From: Asticcacaulis sp. MM231
GTDB taxonomy: Bacteria > Pseudomonadota > Alphaproteobacteria > Caulobacterales > Caulobacteraceae
Assembly: GCF_964186625.1 (NCBI RefSeq)
Contig: NZ_OZ075108.1
Location: 868,001-932,000 of the forward strand
Length of the DNA stretch: 64,000 nucleotides
Reading direction: 5' to 3'
A program made the translations under genes and the position numbers. Numbering within the stretch: the stretch's first letter is position 1; every line of letters begins with the position of its first letter. Positions 40,057 through 47,355 of this stretch are shown piece after piece. The notes below the pieces were generated by a model. The model had not been told where the DNA came from, did no database searches, and worked only from the letters and a program-made list of their open reading frames with translations.

Positions 40057-41318
40057 CAGTTCGTCTTCATGAGGGCTTCGCGGATCGGCAGATAGCGGTC
40101 ATTGAACGGCAGGATACCGGCGCCGCGTGCGGCGGCATCGACCGCCAGTTCGGCGCGCTTGACCGGCGCAAGAGTCTTGATCCGGCCGTGATAGGCTTCA
40201 AACTTCCTGTTCAGACGCGTGCACAGAGCCTCGATATAGGTGGCGGGCAGGCGGCCGCCGATAAAGTGCGCTTCCGGATTGATGGCGCAGCTCATGACCA
40301 GAAACGGCTCGAACAGATGGTTGGCGGCGCGGTCAAGCCAGGCATCGACACGACTTTGCGCTTCCGCGGGCAGGTTCTCCAGATCCTCAGGCGTCGAGAC
40401 CTCGAAGCCGGCCTTGCGCAGATAATCATAGAGCGCGTAGAGCGACACCATGTCTTCCAGCGATTGCGACTGACCGTTTTCGTCCTTCACCGGCAGGAAA
40501 CCGATCTCGCCCGAACGGCCATCGGCGCCACGATAATAGTGGCCGTCGATGACCAGACCGCCGCCCAGACCCGCACTGATGATGGTGTAGATGAAACTGC
40601 GGTTGCGCAGGCCATGGCCGAACTGCATCTCGCCGATCGAGGCGGCGGCGGCGTCGTTTTCGATGTAGACCGGCACCGGCAGCACTTCATTAAACAGCGC
40701 GGCGACGTCAATCTCCGACCAGACCTGATAGGCGTCCGGGCGATTGGCCACCGGCACGCGGCCGAGATCATCGGGCAGGCCGATGCCGATACCGACGAGG
40801 CGCTCCAGATCGATGATCTTGTCGGCGACGATCTTGTCGACTTCGGCCTTGAAAAAGGCCACGACCTCATCGGGCATGGCGAAATGGACTTCGCGGCAGG
40901 CGCGGGCGCGCACATTGCCGAGGAAATCGAGCGCCACGATGGCGATGTGGTCGCGGTCGATATTGAGGCCGATGGAGAAGGCGCCGTCGGGATTGACCAC
41001 CAGCTTGGTGGCCGGCTGGCCGCGACCGCCGAACTGCCGGCCGGCCTTGAGGATCATGCCGTCATTGAGCAAGCGCTTGGTGATGTTGGCGATGGCCGGG
41101 GCGGTCAGACCGGTCAGGTCGGCGATATCTGCACGGGTGATGGGAGCGCCTGCGGCGCGCACGGCCTGCAGGGTGACGCGCTGATTATGGTCGCCGGCGC
41201 GCTCCAGATTGGTGCCGGACAGCGAGTCACCAAGGGTATGCACCCTGGGTGACTCGCTGTCCGCAACCGTGCGCCCATCTGCATCTCTAAGATCCGCACC
41301 TCTGTTATCCGCACCCAT
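40056..41318 (-). CDS. ROK-family transcriptional repressor (NagC/XylR type)
   Basis: A 420-residue regulator: a winged HTH (QRVTLQAVRAAGAPITRADIADLTGLTAPAIANITKRLL, in part) and a ROK sugar-kinase-like domain (IGLNIDRDHIAIVALDFLG, VYIENDAAAASIGEMQFGHG, GLGGGLVIDGHYYRGADGRSGEIGF). The zinc-binding Cys cluster usual after the GEIGH motif is missing (GEIGFLPVKDENG), and the His is Phe, so it is probably not a kinase. ATG 41318 is chosen because GGAGGGG lies 8 bases upstream. The first 34 residues are encoded by a long hairpin. It presumably controls sugar-use genes not in this window. Confidence 0.85.
   Translation of the reverse strand: MGADNRGADLRDADGRTVADSESPRVHTLGDSLSGTNLERAGDHNQRVTLQAVRAAGAPITRADIADLTGLTAPAIANITKRLLNDGMILKAGRQFGGRGQPATKLVVNPDGAFSIGLNIDRDHIAIVALDFLGNVRARACREVHFAMPDEVVAFFKAEVDKIVADKIIDLERLVGIGIGLPDDLGRVPVANRPDAYQVWSEIDVAALFNEVLPVPVYIENDAAAASIGEMQFGHGLRNRSFIYTIISAGLGGGLVIDGHYYRGADGRSGEIGFLPVKDENGQSQSLEDMVSLYALYDYLRKAGFEVSTPEDLENLPAEAQSRVDAWLDRAANHLFEPFLVMSCAINPEAHFIGGRLPATYIEALCTRLNRKFEAYHGRIKTLAPVKRAELAVDAAARGAGILPFNDRYLPIREALMKTN
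41217..41262. repeat. Long inverted repeat inside the 5' end of the ROK gene
   Basis: GGACAGCGAGTCACC (41217-41231) is exactly complementary to GGTGACTCGCTGTCC (41248-41262). An inner AGGGT/ACCCT pair continues the stem past one A/G mismatch to an ATGC loop. Each arm carries a GANTC site. It lies in codons 19-34 of the ROK gene. Confidence 0.85.
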
Positions 41319-41523
41319 TTGCAACCCCTCCGGGGTAAGTATTAGCATTTCCCCGTGCGGATATTTCCGTTACAGGCCGTTTCTATGCACGCCCTGGTGG
41401 CGCTTGTGTGGTAAGAATTTCCGGTCATTCCCTTAACCGGCGAAGCTTTGCCCCGCTTTCATCTATAGGACGTCTCGCTTTAAATTGTAAGACTAATCTT
41501 AAGGCTGTGAGCGTAGGTTTTTG

Positions 41524-42576
41524 TCAGTGGACGAAGGATTCGCTAAATTCCAGGCGTTCCGTGGAGCCCCCTTTTTCACCCATAAAATTCATCGCCACGA
41601 CCTTCTCACAGACGCCCTTGGTCACGACACCAGTATCAATGGCCATGTCGTAATCGCAGTGCGTGGTGACCTTCATAAAGTCATCTGGTGACGCGGACGA
41701 CATCGCGGTTTTCAGCTCGGTAATGGCGGCGGCGGGCGCGCCTGCCTGTTTCATGAATGTGGGCAGGAAGGTGGTTAGGTAGGCCTTCAATGACTCCGGT
41801 GTTGGGGCGTAGTCATAGCTGACATGCGCCGTATTGCCGGCATCATTCCAGCTTATGAGGGCGATGCTTTCCTGAGCGTCGACTGGCTGACCACCCAGCG
41901 GCATCTGGATCTGGCCGGAGGCCGTGATCGGCTTTTTCAGGCTTAGGCCGATATTGTGTGGCAGGCCCATCATACGGTCGGCTTCGAGGAACATGCCGGT
42001 GGCGGTCTCCGGCGTGAGTTGGTCATAGACGACGGCCATGGCCTGTTTCAGTTGCGCGGCTTCCTGAGGTGACGCGCCACCGCTGGTCATCAATTCGTCC
42101 ATGGCTTTCAGCACGCGGGCTTTGGTGCCTTCCCAGTCCTCGATCAGGACCGGCGACAGGCTTTCATCGGCGCTATAGCTGAGCGGGGAGAGTGCCGAGG
42201 TCAGGTTTTCCATCATCTTTGCCGCGGCCGGGTCGTTCATACCCTCTTTGATGGCCGGATCGGTGACATCGGAGATCGAGAACTTGAGCAGGGTCTTGGT
42301 GACGCGATAACCGTCATCGGTTTCGCTATAGGCAAGGCTGTAATCGCTGGTGCCGGTACCACTCTGGGTGATGCCGCCGCGCGTGGTTGTCTTGGTTTGG
42401 GTAAAATGCTGGAGCATCTTGCCGCTCTTGTCGAGCGCCAGCGGCAGGTTGTGGTAATCGGGATCGGCGTTTTGCAATACCGCCGCCTTGAGGGCTTCGA
42501 CATCGGCATTATCCTGAGCGAGTGCCGGAAAGGCAAGGCAGGTGGCAAGGACGATTAAACAGGCCTGATACCGCAT
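41524..42576 (-). CDS. Secreted protein of unknown function
   Basis: A 350-residue exported protein with a standard signal peptide (LIVLATCLAFPALAQ|DN). The mature part contains two Cys near the C-terminus (TTHCDYDMAID, TKGVCEKVVAM), likely a disulfide, and mixed alpha/beta composition with YSLAYSETDDGYRVTKTLLKFS in part. No family recognised. GGGGGAATC precedes the ATG, and a 9-base inverted repeat sits just upstream. Confidence 0.65.
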   Translation of the reverse strand: MRYQACLIVLATCLAFPALAQDNADVEALKAAVLQNADPDYHNLPLALDKSGKMLQHFTQTKTTTRGGITQSGTGTSDYSLAYSETDDGYRVTKTLLKFSISDVTDPAIKEGMNDPAAAKMMENLTSALSPLSYSADESLSPVLIEDWEGTKARVLKAMDELMTSGGASPQEAAQLKQAMAVVYDQLTPETATGMFLEADRMMGLPHNIGLSLKKPITASGQIQMPLGGQPVDAQESIALISWNDAGNTAHVSYDYAPTPESLKAYLTTFLPTFMKQAGAPAAAITELKTAMSSASPDDFMKVTTHCDYDMAIDTGVVTKGVCEKVVAMNFMGEKGGSTERLEFSESFVH

Positions 42577-42584
42577 GATTCCCC

Positions 42585-42613
42585 CATATGATAAGGATAT
42601 ACCGTATCATATG
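42585..42613. promoter_or_regulatory. Operator-like inverted repeat upstream of the secreted-protein gene
   Basis: CATATGATA and TATCATATG are perfect inverted arms separated by 11 bases, ending 9 bases before the start codon region on the minus strand. Size and place fit a dimeric repressor site. Confidence 0.45.
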
Positions 42614-42649
42614 ACCGCGGGAATCGAAAGCTTTGAAAGACGAAGCTCA

Positions 42650-42750
42650 GAGCGCTGTGCGAAAAGTTTGGCGCACTTTTCGGATTAAAAAGTGCGTCAA
42701 AACTAAAATTTAGAGGCCGATCTGATCCAATCAGATCGGAAGACGCTCTA
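42650..42750. repeat. Dispersed palindromic element, copy 2
   Basis: Same two-part layout as the copy at 1551-1661: a GCGAAAAGT/ACTTTTCG hairpin region followed by an arm pair around GATCTGATCCAATCAGATC. Its end supplies the TAG stop codon of the alpha-E gene (42748-42750). Confidence 0.75.
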
Positions 42751-43686
42751 ATCCTTGAAATAGCTTTCGTAGATCGCTTCGTCGACCAGGTTGAGGTTGT
42801 ACTGGAAGATATCGATGAACTCGTGCAGGCCGGCCGAGATGATATGGCTGGCGTCGGAGCTATGGATGGTCTTGCACAGGATCGCCATTTCGCGTGTCGC
42901 CTTGTTGGCCTCGGCTTTGTCGTGCGTCAGGGTGTCGAGGGCGGCGGAGGCATCTTCCAGACAGAAGAGGACCGAGCGCGGGAAGGCCTTGGAGAACAGC
43001 AGGAACTGCGTCACGTCCTTGTAGTTGATGGTGTGGAACTGCTGGCGGTACATTTCCAGCGCGTTGACCGATTTGAGCACGGCGCCCCACTGCACGGCGT
43101 CATAGGCGCTGTCTTTCCAGACGTCGTTGTGCGGCAGCAGCAGGAAGTATTTCACATCGAGCAGGCGGGCGGTCTTATCAGCGCGCTCCAGCATCTGGCC
43201 AAGGTGGGCGAACTGCCAGCCCATGTCGCGGCTCATGGTGTTGTGCATCAGGCCGGTGAACAGGTGGCCAGACTGGCGCACCTCGCGGTAATAGTCCTGC
43301 AGATCGGCCACTGAGCGCTTGCGGCTCTGGCTTTGCGTCAGGTGGTAAAGCTCGTTGATCTTCTCCCACATCTCGACCGGAATGACCTCGCGCACCGTGC
43401 GGGCGTTTTCGCGGGCACGGAAGATACATTGCAGGATCGAATTGGGATTATTGCGATCGAAGGTCATGAACTTGACCACGGTGCTTTCATCCGCCTGCTT
43501 GTAGCGGCGGGTGAAGTCCTCGTCATCACCGGAGGTGGCGATCAGAGGATACCACTGGGCCGAATTCTGATCGAGCGCCAGATCGAGCATCAGATGCGTG
43601 TTGACGTCGATGAAGCGCGCCACGCAATCGGCGCGTTCGAGATAGCGGGCCATCCAGTAGATCGAGTTGGCGACACGGCTCAGCAT
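42748..43686 (-). CDS. Alpha-E domain protein
   Basis: A 312-residue all-helical protein of the DUF403/alpha-E family (MLSRVANSIYWMARYLERAD start, RENARTVREVIPVEMWEKIN, SHLFTGLMHNTMSRDMGWQF in part). Alpha-E proteins consistently accompany circularly permuted ATP-grasp enzymes and transglutaminases in predicted peptide-ligase systems, and their own chemistry is unknown. Its ATG overlaps the ATP-grasp stop by one base (TGATG), and its stop codon lies within a palindromic repeat. Confidence 0.92.
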   Translation of the reverse strand: MLSRVANSIYWMARYLERADCVARFIDVNTHLMLDLALDQNSAQWYPLIATSGDDEDFTRRYKQADESTVVKFMTFDRNNPNSILQCIFRARENARTVREVIPVEMWEKINELYHLTQSQSRKRSVADLQDYYREVRQSGHLFTGLMHNTMSRDMGWQFAHLGQMLERADKTARLLDVKYFLLLPHNDVWKDSAYDAVQWGAVLKSVNALEMYRQQFHTINYKDVTQFLLFSKAFPRSVLFCLEDASAALDTLTHDKAEANKATREMAILCKTIHSSDASHIISAGLHEFIDIFQYNLNLVDEAIYESYFKD

Positions 43687-45143
43687 CAGTTTGCCTCCGC
43701 TTCATCTTCAAGCACCCATGTATCTTTCGAGCCGCCGCCTTGCGAAGAGTTCACCACGAGCGAGCCCTTCTTGATGGCGACGCGAGTCAGGCCACCGGGC
43801 AGGGTGAAGATATCCTCGCCGTAGAGCGAATAGGGGCGGAAATCGACATGGCGGCCTTCGATGCCGTTGCCGATGAGGGTCGGGGCGCGTGACAGCGAGA
43901 GCGTCGGCTGGGCGATATAGTCGCGCGGCTTGGCCTTGATCAGGGCGGCGAATTCCTTCTGCTCGGCTTTGGTCGATTTCGGCCCGATCAGCATACCATA
44001 GCCGCCGGAGAGATTGACCGCCTTGACCACCAGCTTGTCGAGATTGGCCAGAACGTACTCGCGCTCCTTGTCGTCCTCGCAGATATAGGTCGGCACATTG
44101 TGCGAGATCGCCTCTTCGCCGAGATAGTATTTGATGATCTTCGGCACATAGGCATAGATCGCCTTGTCGTCGGCGATGCCGGTGCCAGGCGCATTGGCCA
44201 GGGCCACATTGCCCTTGCGGTAGGCGTTCATGATGCCGGGGACGCCGAGCAGCGATTCCTTGCGGAAGACGGTCGGGTCGATGAACTCGTCATCGATGCG
44301 GCGGTAGATGACATCGACGCGCTGCAGACCGGCGGTGGTGCGCATGTATACGACATCATCATCGACCACGAGGTCGGAGCCCTGTGCCAGCGGCACGCCC
44401 ATTTGCTGCGCCAGATAGGCGTGCTCGAAATAGGCCGAATTGTAGATGCCGGGGGTCAGCACGATGATGTTGGGATCGTCCCGGCCTTCGGGCGCGATGT
44501 GCTTCAGCGTTTTGTACAGGTGGTCGCCATAATCGGAGACCGGACGGATCTTCATAGTGTGGAAGAGGGCCGGCAGAATGCGCTTGAGCACGGCGCGGTT
44601 TTCCAGCACGTAGGAAATGCCCGACGGGCAGCGCAGGTTATCCTCCAGCACGTAGAACTCGCCGTCACCGTCACGGACGAAATCGGTGCCGGAAATATGC
44701 GTCCATACGCCCTTGGGCGGCTTCAGGCCTTCGCAGGGCTTGAGGTAGCAGGCCGACGAGAAAATCAACTCTGCCGGCACCACCTTGTCCTTGATGATCT
44801 TCTGGTCGTTGTAGATGTCCTGAATGAACAGGTTGAGCGCCGTGATGCGCTGGGCGATGCCGCGCTCCAGCTTGGCCCAGTCGGCGCCGGAGACGATGCG
44901 CGGAATGATGTCGAACGGCAGGATCTTCTCGGTGCCCTTCTTGTCGCCATAGACATTGAAGGTGTTACCCGACTGATAAAGGATATCTTCCGCCTGCTTT
45001 TGCCGCCGGCCGAGGCCGGCGCGTGTCAGGGTGTCGATCTGCTCGATCAGCGGCCGGGCGCTTGGATGCGCCACGCCGTTCTCGGCAAAAAGCTCGTCGT
45101 AGAAGCCGTCGGTCTTATAAGTCTCAAGCGTCAAGAGCGTCAT
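43686..45143 (-). CDS. Circularly permuted type-2 ATP-grasp protein
   Basis: A 485-residue DUF404/DUF407-type ATP-grasp ligase that should form a peptide or amide bond through an acyl-phosphate. Recognisable segments: the YDELFAENG start, DIIPRIVSGADWAKLERGI, FYVLEDNLRCPSGISYVLENR (a Glu/Asn metal-binding patch), VLTPGIYNSAYFEHAYLA, IYRRIDDEFIDP, NAPGTGIADDKAIYAYVP and VVKAVNLSGGYGMLIG. Translationally coupled to alpha-E downstream. The partner substrate is unknown. Confidence 0.92.
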   Translation of the reverse strand: MTLLTLETYKTDGFYDELFAENGVAHPSARPLIEQIDTLTRAGLGRRQKQAEDILYQSGNTFNVYGDKKGTEKILPFDIIPRIVSGADWAKLERGIAQRITALNLFIQDIYNDQKIIKDKVVPAELIFSSACYLKPCEGLKPPKGVWTHISGTDFVRDGDGEFYVLEDNLRCPSGISYVLENRAVLKRILPALFHTMKIRPVSDYGDHLYKTLKHIAPEGRDDPNIIVLTPGIYNSAYFEHAYLAQQMGVPLAQGSDLVVDDDVVYMRTTAGLQRVDVIYRRIDDEFIDPTVFRKESLLGVPGIMNAYRKGNVALANAPGTGIADDKAIYAYVPKIIKYYLGEEAISHNVPTYICEDDKEREYVLANLDKLVVKAVNLSGGYGMLIGPKSTKAEQKEFAALIKAKPRDYIAQPTLSLSRAPTLIGNGIEGRHVDFRPYSLYGEDIFTLPGGLTRVAIKKGSLVVNSSQGGGSKDTWVLEDEAEAN

Positions 45144-45204
45144 CCAGTATGTCTGTTATCGCCCCGTGCCAGATACGCGCGCACAGGGGCTCCGCTAGTC
45201 TACA

Positions 45205-47139
45205 TCAGTTAAAAACCTCGTTCATGGTGACCTGAACCCGCAGGGCTTCCTTGCCGCCGCCGCGATAGATGGTGCCGGCGGTGGGGGTCGCATCGAGATA
45301 GTTGCGGCCGCAGGCGACGCGGATATGATCCTGCGCCACCAGAATGCCGTTGGTGGGGTCAAAGCCGCGCCAGCCGAGATAGGGGATATAGATCTCCACC
45401 CAGGCGTGGCTGGCGTCGGACTGCATCTTGTTTTCATAGTTGGCGCCGGTGAAGACGTAGCCGACGCGGTAGCGCGCCGGGATGCCGAGCAGGCGCGCCA
45501 GACAGATGAACAGGTTGGCGAAATCCTGACAGACGCCTTCGCGCGAGGCATAGACGTCGAACGGCGTCGTCTTCAGCGAGGTCGAGCCTGGCACATAGCG
45601 ATAATCGCGGTAGATGCTCTGATTGATGTCGTTCAGCGTATCCATCAGGTGACGGCCGTTACGCTCGGCGAAGCTCATGGCGTAGATCAGCAGTTCCTGA
45701 ATCTGGGTTTCGGGCAGTTCAGGGGAGCGCAGATAGGGCTCCATCATCACCTGCTGCCAGGGCATCAGGGCCAGCGGAATGAAATGCTGGCGCTTTTCCG
45801 GCGAGAAGTCATCGGTGGCACGGCCGAAGATCTTGACCAGCGAGCGGCAGGAAATGGTCAGCTTCTTGTAGGGCTTGATGATGCTGTAATGGATGCTCTG
45901 ATTGCCGAACACATCCTCAAAGCGCATGTCCTCGCCCTCGGCCGAAATGCTGAGCGTGCAGTTGACCACTTCCTGCACGGCGTCTTCTACCGGCATCAGG
46001 CGGAAGCTGTGCGTCGAATGCTCGACCTCATGCTCATAATTATATTCGGTCGAGTGCACTACGTCATAGGTGCGGTAGGTGAGGGGCGTGCCATCGGGCG
46101 CGTGGGTCAGGGAGCGCACATTGAGGATGTTGTGCTGCACCGTCTTCATCTGCTGCAGCGATTGCACGATGGAAAGCTGCTGGGCCTGCGCCTGCTGGTC
46201 GGCGAAGAGATTGGGCTGGACGGTGCGCGTGCCCTGCAGGTGGCCTTCCTGCTCATGCAGGGGCTGCTGCGCCGGCAGGGTCTTGTCGTCCTTCTTATTG
46301 GTCCAGACGAGATTGCCACGGCGGGCGATGATCAACTGCGCCTTCTGCATCGGCTTCCAGTCGCCTTCGCGGAAGGGCGCGGAGCAGAACACCATGGCGG
46401 TGCGGAAGGTGTCACGCGGGTTGTTGAGCGCGAAGGAGGCGGACTCGGAATGATAGCCGCGCTCGCCGTGCGGCGGCTTGAGGCGGCCGTAAAACATCTG
46501 GGTTTCCGACTGCGAGCCGTAGAAGGCGGCCACCGTGGTGCCATCGGAGATCACCATGTCGGCGCTGCCCATATCGTCAAGCTGGAGGAACCAGCTCAGC
46601 AGCACCTGATGATCGATATCGGCCAGCGCGCGGGCGCCATAGTCCTGCACCTTGCCGAGCAGGAAGCAGAAGGCCAGCTCCGAATCTGTGCGGCCCATCG
46701 GCTCAAGGAAGATCGACTTGTTGAAATGCAGCTTGGTCATGGCGGTCTTGTCGAGATCGCCATTGTGCATGAACACCCAGTCCTGACCTGCAAAGCTGCG
46801 GGAGAAGGGCTGTGTCTCTAAATGGGTGTAGCCGGATGCCGCGCCGCGCACCTTGCAGAAGAAGACGGTCGAGCGGAAACTGTCCCAGTCGTGCATGGCG
46901 CCATGCAGCGATTTGGTGTCGCGTGCGGAGGGGTCCTTGGCCACGATCGCGGCCTTGGTGTCGCCCGGATACCAGGTCAGGCCCCAGCCCAGCGTGTGCT
47001 CACCCTTGACCCCGGCCTTGCGGAACTTGAGGTCGATCGCCGGCGAACTCAAACCGTCGAAACTGAAAGCCAGAATGTCACTCGATATCGCGCTCAAAAG
47101 AAATTTCTTTCCATGTTGCCCGCTCCTTACTGCCCGCAT
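45205..47139 (-). CDS. Glutamine-amidotransferase-like (Ntn) domain fused to transglutaminase
   Basis: A two-domain protein of about 640 residues. The N-terminal third is a class II glutaminase fold (GWGLTWYPGDTKAAIVAKDPSA, FVFMHNGDL as WVFMHNGDLDKT, GRTDSELAFCFLLG), but the nucleophile Cys expected right after the start is absent (KKFLLSAISSDILA). The C-terminal part is a transglutaminase-like protease fold with Cys in REGVCQDFANLF, His in SDASHAWVEIY and Asp in GFDPTNG. The start is uncertain: the only strong Shine-Dalgarno (AAGGAG at 47123-47128) serves an ATG at 47114 in another frame, which stops after six codons. One added A in the following A run would join it to this frame as MEKKFLLS. 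61 bases upstream of the ATP-grasp gene. Confidence 0.85.
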   Translation of the reverse strand: MRAVRSGQHGKKFLLSAISSDILAFSFDGLSSPAIDLKFRKAGVKGEHTLGWGLTWYPGDTKAAIVAKDPSARDTKSLHGAMHDWDSFRSTVFFCKVRGAASGYTHLETQPFSRSFAGQDWVFMHNGDLDKTAMTKLHFNKSIFLEPMGRTDSELAFCFLLGKVQDYGARALADIDHQVLLSWFLQLDDMGSADMVISDGTTVAAFYGSQSETQMFYGRLKPPHGERGYHSESASFALNNPRDTFRTAMVFCSAPFREGDWKPMQKAQLIIARRGNLVWTNKKDDKTLPAQQPLHEQEGHLQGTRTVQPNLFADQQAQAQQLSIVQSLQQMKTVQHNILNVRSLTHAPDGTPLTYRTYDVVHSTEYNYEHEVEHSTHSFRLMPVEDAVQEVVNCTLSISAEGEDMRFEDVFGNQSIHYSIIKPYKKLTISCRSLVKIFGRATDDFSPEKRQHFIPLALMPWQQVMMEPYLRSPELPETQIQELLIYAMSFAERNGRHLMDTLNDINQSIYRDYRYVPGSTSLKTTPFDVYASREGVCQDFANLFICLARLLGIPARYRVGYVFTGANYENKMQSDASHAWVEIYIPYLGWRGFDPTNGILVAQDHIRVACGRNYLDATPTAGTIYRGGGKEALRVQVTMNEVFN

Positions 47140-47310
47140 GAAAAGTCTGTCTTTTTCATGGGGATATTGCAATGCAACTAGACTTTTTAAAATTGCGGCT
47201 GTCTAGTCCCTAAAGATTTGCACATGACACTTTTTTTGCGATTTCGTAAATCTTTATAGCTCAATCACCGCAAGGGTAGCGCCACAGGGCGCGATCGGCG
47301 GCCGCCTTAG

Positions 47311-47332
47311 CCGAAGACAGGCCTGTCTTCGG
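47311..47332. promoter_or_regulatory. Perfect 22-base palindrome in the divergent promoter region
   Basis: CCGAAGACAGG is followed directly by its exact complement. It lies 23 bases before the start of the large transglutaminase gene and inside the 216-base region shared with the divergent operon, a good place for an operator. A GANTC site (GAATC) begins at its right edge. Confidence 0.5.
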
Positions 47333-47355
47333 AATCTGACTGGAGACGCTATTCG

